Shown: piece after piece, positions 1 through 6,871 of the stretch
Layout of the letters: each line of letters starts with the position of its first letter
How positions within the stretch are numbered: position 1 is the stretch's first letter
Assembly: GCA_002346525.1 (NCBI GenBank)
Contig: DDZY01000094.1
Coordinates: 1 to 8,971, forward strand
Direction of reading: 5' to 3'
From: Proteobacteria bacterium UBA2996
GTDB lineage: Bacteria; Pseudomonadota; Gammaproteobacteria; Arenicellales; UBA868
DNA length: 8,971 bases
The notes under the pieces: model-generated
What the model was told of the DNA's origin: nothing
The model's input: the letters and a program-made list of their open reading frames with translations, nothing else
Databases searched by the model: none
Program-made: the position numbers and the translations under genes

Positions 1-358
1 TCTGCAACAGGGTTTTGGATCTGTCGGCGAGATCTACAATTGCCCGTGCATCCTCTACCGTGTGGGCAACGGGCTTCTCCAGCAGCACCGGGATCCCCTT
101 CTCCAGGAACGGTTCAGCAATCTCACGATGAAGTGAGGTCGGCACTACGATACTGACCGCATCTACACTATCCAGCAGATCTCCAAGATTCTGTACAAAA
201 CGACAGCCACACTCCTGTGCCACTTGGCTCCCCCTCTCGGTATGGATATCCATGACCGCCGCCAGATTGACGTTTGGCATTTTTTGGTAGATCCGGGCAT
301 GAATGGAGCCGAGATACCCTACCCCTACGACACCCACTCTCAACTCTTTTTCAGTCAT
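1..358 (-). CDS. Gfo/Idh/MocA family NAD(P)-dependent oxidoreductase, N-terminal part (3' end outside window)
   Basis: This partial gene starts at the ATG on 358-356 and gives 119 codons before the window ends. The product begins MTEKELRVGVVGVGYLGSIH, a Rossmann fold with a GxGxxG dinucleotide-binding loop at about residues 10-15. The segment SIVVPTSLH at about 69-77 and the EKP motif (about residues 94-96, in LLEKPVAHT) are the hallmark substrate-side elements of the Gfo/Idh/MocA family. The catalytic C-terminal domain lies outside the window. The family oxidises or reduces sugars and nucleotide-sugars in the cytoplasm. The wording of the N-terminus resembles the UDP-GlcNAc 3-dehydrogenase (GnnA-like) branch that sits near lipid A genes in some proteobacteria, but that is only an impression. 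It is divergent from ltaE. No clear Shine-Dalgarno sequence precedes the ATG. I am confident of the family and not of the substrate. Confidence 0.9.
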   Translation of the reverse strand, partial: MTEKELRVGVVGVGYLGSIHARIYQKMPNVNLAAVMDIHTERGSQVAQECGCRFVQNLGDLLDSVDAVSIVVPTSLHREIAEPFLEKGIPVLLEKPVAHTVEDARAIVDLADRSKTLLQ

Positions 359-384
359 GATCAGCCGATTTCAAATTTAAGAAA

Positions 385-390
385 ATTATG
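385..390 (-). promoter_or_regulatory. candidate -10 box (CATAAT) for the oxidoreductase gene
   Basis: On the minus strand CATAAT matches five of six bases of the sigma-70 -10 consensus and lies 26 nt upstream of the ATG at 358, which would give a short leader of about 20 nt. The best -35 candidate (TTTACG) is only 15 nt away and matches four of six bases. The assignment is weak and rests on position and the -10 match alone. Confidence 0.25.
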
Positions 391-409
391 TCGCAATCTG
401 GCAACCGTA

Positions 410-463
410 AACCGGATTTGGTCTCCCGGATTCAGCCGGTTATGGCACAATGATTTAACCGGC
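410..463. promoter_or_regulatory. CCGG-centred inverted/direct repeat cluster, candidate operator between divergent genes
   Basis: The core is a perfect 8-base inverted repeat, GCCGGTTA at 435-442 and TAACCGGC at 456-463, separated by 13 nt. Upstream lie AACCGG at 410-415, which is itself complementary to CCGGTT at 436-441, and a direct repeat CCGGATT at 412-418 and 426-432. There are thus four related half-sites in about 54 bases, in the gap between the oxidoreductase gene and ltaE. The 21-nt centre spacing of the main dyad is close to two helical turns, as expected for a dimeric regulator. No T-tract follows and the flanking genes diverge, so a terminator is unlikely. The binding protein is unknown. 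Confidence 0.4.
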
Positions 464-550
464 AGATGGGTAGCGCTAAGATGCGTCTCGCTCTAGCGTC
501 GACATTACCGCTCAACATTCACCTCGGCAAGCCCTAAGACTCTTCTTTGC

Positions 551-1579
551 ATGAGCTCAATTATTGATTTTCGCAGTGACACGGTGACTCGGCCCTCATC
601 AGGAATGCGCCAGGCAATGGCGGATGCACCTGTTGGGGACGACGTCTACGGTGATGATCCAACGGTGAATTGTCTGGAAGCAAAGGCTGCCGAATTGCTT
701 GGGCAGGATTCAGGGCTCTTTGTCACAAGCGGCACCCAGGGGAATCTGCTCGCGATCCTGACTCACTGTCAGCGGGGCGAGGAATACATTGCAGGCACGA
801 AGGCCCATGCCTATCTTGAGGAGGGCGGCGGTGGGGCGGTACTGGCAAGTGTCCAGCCACAACCCATCGAGAACCAACCTGACGGCACGCTGGATCTGAA
901 ATCGGTTCGGGCGGCCATCAAGCCGGATGACTTCCACCTGGCCATCACACGGCTTTTTTGTCTCGAAAATACCTTCTTCGGCACGCCATTACCGATGGAC
1001 TATCTGTCCGAAGCCAAGGCATTGGTCTCCGGCAATGGCCTACAGTTCCATTTGGATGGAGCGCGGATCTTTAATGCAGCCGTCAGTGAAGGGATCGCCC
1101 CGGATGCTATTGGAGGCATGTTCGATTCGGTGTCCGCTTGTCTGTCTAAAGGCCTCGGCGCGCCAATTGGCAGCGTATTGGCGGGGTCACGGGATTTCAT
1201 CCAGAGAGCTCGGCGATGGCGCAAGATGTTGGGCGGCGGCACTCGACAAGTGGGCATCCTTGCCGCAGCGGGCCTATATGCCTTGCAACACAACATTGAA
1301 CGCCTGGCAGAAGATCACGAACATGCTCTGCTTCTCGCTGCGGGGCTTGGGGAAATAGACGAACTCGACGTTCACAAAACTGACCGACGCACCAATATGG
1401 TTTTTATATCCGTGCCAGATTCAAAACGAGAGAGTCTCGCCGGGTTTATGCACGATCGCGGGATACTCGTCACCGTTGAAGAGAATCCTATTCGCCTAGT
1501 GACTCACTTGGATATCGACCGGACCGGCATTCACCAGACAATCGATGCCTTCAAGGATTACTTCCTCCGAGCAGCTTAA
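551..1579 (+). CDS. ltaE: low-specificity L-threonine aldolase
   Basis: This is a complete 342-residue PLP-dependent fold-type I enzyme, the usual length of the family. It cleaves L-threonine and L-allo-threonine (and related beta-hydroxy amino acids such as phenylserine) to glycine and an aldehyde in the cytoplasm. Visible family landmarks are FRSDTVTRP at 7-15, VYGDDPTVN at 32-40, the SGTQGN phosphate-binding loop at 60-65, His86 in AHAYLEE (counterpart of the PLP-stacking histidine), His129, LENTFFG at 138-144, HLDGAR at 167-172 with the PLP-ring aspartate Asp169, and the Schiff-base lysine Lys200 in LSKGLGAPIG. The ATG at 551 gives the expected N-terminus but has no recognisable Shine-Dalgarno sequence. 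Its TAA overlaps the stop of the convergent oxidoreductase gene. In Pseudomonas an ltaE homologue sits in the glycine-betaine catabolic region controlled by GbdR, which makes the GbdR-like regulator at 5310 suggestive. The activity call is strong. Confidence 0.95.
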   Translation: MSSIIDFRSDTVTRPSSGMRQAMADAPVGDDVYGDDPTVNCLEAKAAELLGQDSGLFVTSGTQGNLLAILTHCQRGEEYIAGTKAHAYLEEGGGGAVLASVQPQPIENQPDGTLDLKSVRAAIKPDDFHLAITRLFCLENTFFGTPLPMDYLSEAKALVSGNGLQFHLDGARIFNAAVSEGIAPDAIGGMFDSVSACLSKGLGAPIGSVLAGSRDFIQRARRWRKMLGGGTRQVGILAAAGLYALQHNIERLAEDHEHALLLAAGLGEIDELDVHKTDRRTNMVFISVPDSKRESLAGFMHDRGILVTVEENPIRLVTHLDIDRTGIHQTIDAFKDYFLRAA

Positions 1580-4500
1580 CTCTCGCTGGTGACCACCATT
1601 GCCGATTCCAGCCGCTCAATCTCCCCCCTGGCTTTCTGAAAGGCTTCTGCGCGTACCGGTCCAAAGCCGCGAACCTGCATCGGCCATGATGCCAACCGCA
1701 ACGCGTTATCGATATTGTCTCGTGTCACGGGCACCTCACTGAACCTGCTGATCGTTCTCTCAAAGCTGGACTGAATCTGTTCTTGCAGCTCCTTTTCCGG
1801 ACTAAAGCGAAAGGGATCGAACCACTTTCCCCGTATCCAACGTAGCGCACTCAGCACCTTAAAAGCGGTGAAGACCCAAGGGCCGAAACTTTGCATCCTG
1901 GGCCGGCCGGAATCAGGATCCATGCGCGACCATAGTGGGGGTGCAAGGTGCACGCGCAGCTTAAAGCGTCCCTCAAAGTCCTCGGAAAGCGATTCACGAA
2001 ACTTCGGCTGACTGTAAAGTCGAGCCACTTCGTATTCATCTTTTTGATACAGCACACGGAATGCGCTCTCAATCAACGCTGGAATCAACTCTTCGTGATA
2101 GCGAGGATCGATTTTCTTTCGAGCCATCGTGACCCAGTCTGAGAGTTGTGCAGCCGCCTTCGATCCGTGAGATTCGCACAGCAGGTCGACCCGACGCTTG
2201 AGCAGTCCGGCCTCTGAGTGCGCTTGTGAATCCTCCGGCTCAAACGTTGATCTGCCGATAAGGCCGTCTCCTGTCGCGAGATCAGCGGCCATACTGCGGC
2301 CGAGGCGGAACGCAGCAAGGTTGGTGTCGACATCACGTCCGTTGAGTTCTATGGCGGTTTCGACAGCCTGGTAGGGAATCGGCAAGGCTTCGCACTGATA
2401 GGCGTACCCAAGCATGATGATGTTGGCAGTCAGCGTATCGCCAAACGTTGTTTTTGCCGCTTCGGTTGCCGGCACTGTGTGCAGCTCCCCCGCTGCGTTA
2501 CGGATGTCGTTAACCAGATCGTCCAGGGGAAAGTTTTGGTCAGGTTCATGAGTAAATTCTCCGGACATCATCCTATACGTATTGATAATTGATGTTGTCT
2601 GGCGGCTCAGCTTCACCCGCGTTTCTTGCGCAGCCGCACTGACCACATCACAGCCCAACAGCAGATCCGATCCGCCGTCTGCGATATGCGTGGCAGTAAT
2701 TTCATCGGGGTGTGGCGTCAGGATAATGTGACTCGTTACGGCGCCGCCTTTTTGTGCCAGCCCCGCCATATCCAGAACTGAACAACCCATACGCGCGATA
2801 TGGGCTGCCATGCCGACAATCGCGCCAATAGTGACGACCCCCGTTCCGCCGACTCCCGTCAGGATGATGGAGTAGGGTTGTTCGATGCCGGTGTTCACCG
2901 TCTCGAGGGTCCCACCTATTTGGGACGGGAGTGAGCCCGCAGATTGAGCAGGCCTCTTCTTTTCACCTCCGATAACCGATACGAAACTTGGACAGAAGCC
3001 CTTGTTGCAGGAATAGTCGAGATTGCACGCCGACTGGTCGATTGCCCTTTTGCGGCCGAGATCCGTTTCAACGGGAATTAACGCCACGCAGTTTGATTGC
3101 ACCCCACAGTCACCACATCCCTCGCACACTGCCTCATTAATAAAGAGTCGCTCGTTTGGCGTTTCCATCAATCCGCGGCGGCGACGGCGGCGCTTTTCCG
3201 CGGCACAGGTTTGATCATAAATAATGACTGAAGTCCCCAGCACCTCACGCATCTGCCGCTGGACTCGTGCCAGTAGGTCACGATGATAAATCCTAACGCC
3301 GGGAGCCCAATCTGCGTCCGAGGGGTATTTGTCAGGATCATCTGTTACCACTGCGATCTCTGAAACGCCTTCGGCATGAACCTGTCGCGAGATCCGCATG
3401 ACATCCATCGGCCCGTCCACCGATTGACCGCCGGTCATAGCGACTGCATCGTTATACAGAATCTTGTAAGTGATATTGACCTGGGCTCCCACACAGGCCC
3501 TGATGGCGAGCAGTCCTGAGTGAAAATAGGTCCCATCACCGATATTCTGAAAAACATGCCCGGTAGCACTGAAAGGCGCCTCTCCGATCCAGCTCGCGCC
3601 CTCTCCTCCCATCTGGGTAAAGGTCGCGGTGTCACGGTCCATCCATTGGGCCATGTAATGACACCCGATCCCCGCAAGAGCGCGCGAACCATCCGGCACC
3701 TGCGTCGAAGTATTATGCGGACACCCTGCACAAAAGTATGGCGTCCTGCGCATTGCGGCCTCTTTGAGCGCGGAATGATCTGCGCGATGGCGAAGTCTCT
3801 CAAGCGCTCTGGCTAATGTCTCATCCCCGGAAAATTCAAGAAGGCGCTCACCAATCGCCTGACCAATCTGCGCCGCATCAAGGCGCCCGTGCACCTGAAA
3901 AAGCACTGCCCCCGACTCATCTGCTTTGCCGATTACCTCGGGAGGATTGGCCACTCCATACAAGATACTGCGGACCTGATCTTCTATCAGCGCTCGTTTT
4001 TCCTCCACCACAACCAGTTTACGCACCCCTCTTGCGAAAGCCCTGAGACCTTGGGGTTCAAGAGGCCAAGGCATGCCAACCTTGTAGAGTTTTAATCCGA
4101 GCGCTTTCGCCCGGCTCTCATCAATCCCAAGCTCGAGGAACGCTCTTCTCACATCAAGGTATGACTTACCCGTAGAGATAACTCCCAACTGACCCTGTGC
4201 ATCGCCCAACACCTGGCGGTCGATCGGGTTCTGTCTAACGAAGGCTGATACTGCGGGCAACTTGAACTGGTGCAGTCTTACTTCCTGTGCCTGCGGTGTA
4301 TCGGGCCAGCGAAAATTGACCCCGCCTTCAGGCATCACAAATTCTTTGGGAACACTAGTTGAGATTCGGTCCGGGCTCGCGATGACTGATGCAGAGGCTT
4401 CGACCGTGTCATGGACGCTCTTGAGGCCGATCCAACAGCCTGAGTAACGAGATAGGGCCCAACCGTACAGCCCAAAGTCGAGTATGTCCTGCACCCCGGC

Positions 4501-5064
4501 GGGATTGAGCACGGGAATGAATGTATTGACGAGGGAGTATTCGCTTTGATGGGCGGTAGTCGAAGACTCACAGACATGATCGTCTCCCATCAGAATCAGC
4601 ACACCGCCATTGGCGCTCGTGCCGGCAAGATTGCCGTGCCGAAGGGGATCACCGGAACGATCCACCCCTGGCCCCTTGGCATACCACATCGAGAAAACAC
4701 CATCGTAAAGACCGTCGCCTCGCCAACCGGCTTGTTGAGTTCCCCAAACCGCCGTTGCCGCCAGATCCTCATTGACAGCAGGAAGAAACTTGATGCGGCA
4801 GGCTTCAAGCTGAGACCTGGCAAGGGCGAGTTGTTGATCGAGCGCACCCAGAGGCGAGCCTCGATATCCGGTCACATAACCCGCTGTATGAAGTCCTACC
4901 CGACGATCTGCATCGCTCTGCATCATGGGCAGACGCACCAGCGCCTGAATCCCCGTCACAAAAATCTGATCTGACTTAAGGAGATACTTATCCTCAAGTG
5001 AGACTTGTCTCAGTTCGGTCATGGTCGGGCTATGAGGGTAAGGTTCATTTTGGCTAGTGGACAA
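1576..5064 (-). CDS. indolepyruvate (2-oxoacid):ferredoxin oxidoreductase, single-chain fusion
   Basis: The 1162-residue product is the proteobacterial single-chain form of archaeal-type IorAB. It oxidatively decarboxylates an aryl or branched 2-oxoacid with CoA, passing electrons to ferredoxin. A pyrimidine-binding thiamine domain comes first (GYVTGYRGSPLGALD at 62-76, LPAVNEDLAAT at 94-104). The thiamine-pyrophosphate domain follows, with Cys445, Cys448 and Cys468, then GDGTYFHSG at 509-517 and YNDAVAMTGGQ at 537-547. A basic EKRRRRRRG stretch (623-631) precedes a ferredoxin-like iron-sulphur segment with Cys647, 650, 653, 659, 680, 686 and 691. The gamma-subunit domain starts at GVGGTGVVTIG (737-747) and includes GLAQKGGAVTSH. 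The last about 200 residues match the DUF6537 tail. The longest frame starts at a TTG (5064-5062) with GGA 9 nt upstream; an ATG at 5022-5020 (residue 15) is the alternative but has no ribosome site. Substrate preference is not visible. No ferredoxin gene lies nearby. Confidence 0.93.
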   Translation of the reverse strand: MSTSQNEPYPHSPTMTELRQVSLEDKYLLKSDQIFVTGIQALVRLPMMQSDADRRVGLHTAGYVTGYRGSPLGALDQQLALARSQLEACRIKFLPAVNEDLAATAVWGTQQAGWRGDGLYDGVFSMWYAKGPGVDRSGDPLRHGNLAGTSANGGVLILMGDDHVCESSTTAHQSEYSLVNTFIPVLNPAGVQDILDFGLYGWALSRYSGCWIGLKSVHDTVEASASVIASPDRISTSVPKEFVMPEGGVNFRWPDTPQAQEVRLHQFKLPAVSAFVRQNPIDRQVLGDAQGQLGVISTGKSYLDVRRAFLELGIDESRAKALGLKLYKVGMPWPLEPQGLRAFARGVRKLVVVEEKRALIEDQVRSILYGVANPPEVIGKADESGAVLFQVHGRLDAAQIGQAIGERLLEFSGDETLARALERLRHRADHSALKEAAMRRTPYFCAGCPHNTSTQVPDGSRALAGIGCHYMAQWMDRDTATFTQMGGEGASWIGEAPFSATGHVFQNIGDGTYFHSGLLAIRACVGAQVNITYKILYNDAVAMTGGQSVDGPMDVMRISRQVHAEGVSEIAVVTDDPDKYPSDADWAPGVRIYHRDLLARVQRQMREVLGTSVIIYDQTCAAEKRRRRRRGLMETPNERLFINEAVCEGCGDCGVQSNCVALIPVETDLGRKRAIDQSACNLDYSCNKGFCPSFVSVIGGEKKRPAQSAGSLPSQIGGTLETVNTGIEQPYSIILTGVGGTGVVTIGAIVGMAAHIARMGCSVLDMAGLAQKGGAVTSHIILTPHPDEITATHIADGGSDLLLGCDVVSAAAQETRVKLSRQTTSIINTYRMMSGEFTHEPDQNFPLDDLVNDIRNAAGELHTVPATEAAKTTFGDTLTANIIMLGYAYQCEALPIPYQAVETAIELNGRDVDTNLAAFRLGRSMAADLATGDGLIGRSTFEPEDSQAHSEAGLLKRRVDLLCESHGSKAAAQLSDWVTMARKKIDPRYHEELIPALIESAFRVLYQKDEYEVARLYSQPKFRESLSEDFEGRFKLRVHLAPPLWSRMDPDSGRPRMQSFGPWVFTAFKVLSALRWIRGKWFDPFRFSPEKELQEQIQSSFERTISRFSEVPVTRDNIDNALRLASWPMQVRGFGPVRAEAFQKARGEIERLESAMVVTSES

Positions 5065-5071
5065 TTTTAGA

Positions 5072-5106
5072 TTTCCAAGTCTGCGTAAATCGTCGCAATT
5101 TGGAAA
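5072..5106. promoter_or_regulatory. composite inverted repeat upstream of the oxidoreductase start, candidate operator
   Basis: Perfect 7-base arms TTTCCAA (5072-5078) and TTGGAAA (5100-5106) enclose a second pair, TGCG (5082-5085) and CGCA (5094-5097), offset by half a base pair from the outer axis. The left arm contains the only plausible ribosome-binding sequence (GGAAA on the minus strand) for the TTG start at 5064. The element could therefore be a repressor or activator site close to the promoter, or an RNA hairpin hiding the ribosome site. Which one is not decided by the sequence. Confidence 0.4.
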
Positions 5107-5121
5107 CAGTAAATTTCGCAG

Positions 5122-5138
5122 TCACAACTGGCTCACAA
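5122..5138 (-). promoter_or_regulatory. tandem TTGTGA repeats, 11-nt period, candidate activator site
   Basis: On the minus strand TTGTGA occurs at 5138-5133 and again at 5127-5122, exactly 11 nt apart, so both copies face the same side of the helix. AraC-family proteins bind direct, non-palindromic sites, and the divergent neighbour at 5310 is an AraC-family regulator. One copy could also serve as a -35 box: the upstream TTGTGA with a weak TTTACT -10 at 19 nt. Function is inferred from position and spacing only. Confidence 0.3.
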
Positions 5139-5222
5139 TCTGCCGCAAAGTGCCTCAGCGTAACAGGAGACCGCCGCGACCGAGATATCATGCTATCAGA
5201 CTCCGATGAGGGGGCGCAGACG

Positions 5223-5250
5223 TTGTCAAAAAACGGAAAAACCCGATAAA
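5223..5250 (+). promoter_or_regulatory. candidate sigma-70 promoter for the AraC-family regulator (distal)
   Basis: TTGTCA (5223-5228, five of six -35 bases) is followed after 16 nt by GATAAA (5245-5250, four of six -10 bases). Transcription would begin near 5257, giving a leader of about 50 nt. It competes with a better -10 box nearer the gene at 5280, so only one of the two may be real. Confidence 0.35.
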
Positions 5251-5276
5251 ACCTTGTAGGCGGTCAGGTCTGATGG

Positions 5277-5285
5277 TGGTATATT
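5277..5285 (+). promoter_or_regulatory. candidate extended -10 promoter element for the regulator (proximal)
   Basis: TGGTATATT contains TATATT (five of six bases) with the TG dinucleotide one base upstream that defines an extended -10 element, so no strong -35 box is needed. No good -35 sequence is present at 17 nt. Transcription would start near 5292, just before the ribosome site. Confidence 0.4.
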
Positions 5286-5296
5286 CCCGCGGAATC

Positions 5297-5305
5297 AAAG
5301 GGGGG
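5297..5305 (+). promoter_or_regulatory. ribosome-binding site of the AraC-family regulator
   Basis: A purine block AAAGGGGGG ends four bases before the ATG at 5310 and supports that start codon over later in-frame ATGs at residues 26 and 27. Confidence 0.6.
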
Positions 5306-5309
5306 CAGT

Positions 5310-6392
5310 ATGGATAGAGCAGGCTACCAGATTGACTCGGCGGCGGTTCGTCGTTTCGGCTTTCTCCTGCTTCGCGATTTTACGATGATGGCGTTTTCGG
5401 CCGCCGTCGAACCTCTGCGCACCGCGAACCGTGCCGCGGAAACAGAGTTGTATCAATTCCCGCTATTCACCCTCGATGGCCAACCCGCCCGGGCGAGCAA
5501 CGGACTCACTGTGAATCCGGTTCGCCAGCTCACTGCCAAGGAACCGCTGGACGCTCTATTTGTTTGCGCTGGAACAGATCTCCACTCAGTCAGTCCTGAG
5601 TCTCTTTCAGAAAAACTCAAGCCTTATATAAAGCGAGGCGTCGCGATTGGCGGCATCTGCACAGCAAGTTACCAGTTGGCTCGTGCCGGGATTCTAGACG
5701 GTTACCGATGCACGCTGCATTGGGAAAATATTCCCGACATGCATAATGAGTTTCCACATCTTGTGGTGTCTTCTGGTCTGTTTGAACTGGATCGGGATCG
5801 CTACACGTGCTCTGGGGGAACCGCTCCAATGGATATGATGCTCACCCTGATTGCACGCGAGCGGGGCCGCGCGCTTTCCGACAGGATTTCGGAAGGGATG
5901 CTATGTGAGCGAATTCGTGATGGCGCTGACCGCCAGAGAATGCCCTTACGAATGCGACTGGGCTCAAGCCAGCCTAAGCTGGTCGAAGCTGTTGAGTTGA
6001 TGGAGTCCAATATTGAAGAACCGATGACCCTGGACGAACTCGCGACACACGTTGGGATTTCCCGTCGTCAACTTGAGCGACTGTTCCAAAAACATCTACA
6101 GTGCGTACCCACTCGCTATTACCTGGAACTTCGGCTTCGGCGGGCTCGGTCATTACTGCTGCGCAGTTCGAGGTCGATTGTCGACATCGCGTTTGCCTGC
6201 GGCTTTGTGTCTGCCCCCCATTTCAGCAAATGCTATCGAGACTTCTTTGGGATTCCTCCCCGAGAAGAACGGCTCCCAAGAGTTAATTCTGCGACTCTAT
6301 CCGCAGTAGAGTTGGTGCAGGACGCAACAGGCCCTACAGCGGTGTCAACTCTGGAAGAAGTAGGTCAGGAGCCGACTGAGCTCGCGTCCTGA
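5310..6392 (+). CDS. GlxA/GbdR-type AraC-family transcriptional regulator with DJ-1/PfpI-like domain
   Basis: The 360-residue protein has the two-domain layout of the GATase1-like AraC regulators (GbdR, CdhR, SouR, ArgR type). Residues about 14-185 form a DJ-1/PfpI-like fold acting as ligand sensor: GFLLLRDFTMMAFSAAVEPLR near the start, then GGICTAS at 114-120 with Cys117 at the nucleophile-elbow position, TLHWEN at 135-140 with His137, and SGGTAPMDMML at 168-178. The C-terminal DNA-binding domain carries two helix-turn-helix units, MTLDELATHVGISRRQLERL (239-258) and the second around SIVDIAFACGFVSAPHFSK (289-307), ending with the typical FGIPPREER. A roughly 35-residue tail without obvious structure follows. 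Known relatives sense glycine betaine derivatives, carnitine, sarcosine or arginine and activate their catabolism. It is divergent from the oxidoreductase gene, the likely target. Its last 28 nt overlap the 3' end of tadA on the other strand. The ligand is unknown. Confidence 0.92.
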   Translation: MDRAGYQIDSAAVRRFGFLLLRDFTMMAFSAAVEPLRTANRAAETELYQFPLFTLDGQPARASNGLTVNPVRQLTAKEPLDALFVCAGTDLHSVSPESLSEKLKPYIKRGVAIGGICTASYQLARAGILDGYRCTLHWENIPDMHNEFPHLVVSSGLFELDRDRYTCSGGTAPMDMMLTLIARERGRALSDRISEGMLCERIRDGADRQRMPLRMRLGSSQPKLVEAVELMESNIEEPMTLDELATHVGISRRQLERLFQKHLQCVPTRYYLELRLRRARSLLLRSSRSIVDIAFACGFVSAPHFSKCYRDFFGIPPREERLPRVNSATLSAVELVQDATGPTAVSTLEEVGQEPTELAS

Positions 6393-6871
6393 TTATCCGC
6401 GCGCAACCTGGCAAAAAAAAGCTCAAGCAACCCGGCGCACTCGTTTCCCAGTACACCCGCCGTTACCTGACATTGGTGATTTGCAAGCGGAGACTGAAGC
6501 AAATTAGCTGTGCTGCCTACTGCGCCTGCTTTTTCGTCGAACGCCCCAAAAACAACGCGTTCAACCCGTGCCTGAATGATCGCGCCCGCACACATCAGGC
6601 AAGGTTCAAGGGTGACATATAGCGTTGTGCCGCCAAGGCGGTAATTCTGAAGACGGCTCGCCGCATCCCGAAGCGCAACAATTTCGGCATGTGCCGTCGG
6701 ATCGTGTGCCCCTAACGGCCGGTTATGTCCCTCACCGACAATCTTGTCGTCCAGAATCACCACCGCACCCACGGGCACCTCATCGTGTTCAGCCGCACGG
6801 TTCGCCTGGGCTAGCGCGTGCCGCATCCAGTGTTCGTCCAGATCCCTCGCGTTAGTCGAATCCCAACTCAC
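6365..6871 (-). CDS. tadA: tRNA-specific adenosine deaminase TadA
   Basis: The 168-residue product aligns throughout with E. coli TadA, which converts A34 to inosine in the wobble position of tRNA-Arg(ACG) and is essential in most bacteria. The zinc and proton-shuttle motif HAE is at 61-63 (DPTAHAEIVALR) and the second zinc motif PCLMC at 90-94 (YVTLEPCLMCAGAII). EVPVGAVV (31-38), QNYRL (75-79) and VVFGAFDEKAGAVGS (106-120) are further family blocks, and the C-terminus ends with the expected LELFFARLR helix. The start is a GTG at 6871-6869 that overlaps the TGA of the adenylate cyclase gene as GTGA, suggesting translational coupling. A weak AGGG lies about 14 nt upstream. An internal ATG at residue 16 would cut into the conserved WMRHAL helix and is rejected. 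The gene normally follows guaA in Pseudomonas-type genomes; here three genes lie between. Its 3' end overlaps the convergent regulator gene by 28 nt. Confidence 0.96.
   Translation of the reverse strand: MSWDSTNARDLDEHWMRHALAQANRAAEHDEVPVGAVVILDDKIVGEGHNRPLGAHDPTAHAEIVALRDAASRLQNYRLGGTTLYVTLEPCLMCAGAIIQARVERVVFGAFDEKAGAVGSTANLLQSPLANHQCQVTAGVLGNECAGLLELFFARLRADNQDASSVGS

Noticed and set aside
442..458. Possible sigma-54 promoter (TGGCAC at 443-448)
   Set aside because: The -24 half is perfect, but the sequence at the -12 position is TTTAA and lacks the required GC.
224..496. Plus-strand open frame of 90 codons over the oxidoreductase gene start
   Set aside because: It lies mostly antisense to the clear Gfo/Idh/MocA coding sequence, has no family resemblance, and ends inside the intergenic repeat region.
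4546..4974. Plus-strand open frame of 142 codons opposite the oxidoreductase N-terminus
   Set aside because: It is antisense to strongly conserved thiamine-domain coding sequence, and its translation has no recognisable domain or ribosome site.
5122..5138. CRP-cAMP site suggested by two TGTGA half-sites near a genome-encoded cyclase
   Set aside because: The half-sites are in direct orientation 11 nt apart; a CRP site needs TGTGA-N6-TCACA in inverted orientation.
5206..5259. 17-codon leader peptide frame upstream of the regulator
   Set aside because: It has no ribosome site and would lie largely upstream of either candidate transcription start.
6413..6420. Run of eight A (eight T in tadA sense) as a programmed frameshift or terminator
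   Set aside because: It encodes Phe-Phe in the conserved C-terminal helix of TadA, with no adjacent hairpin and no useful alternative frame.
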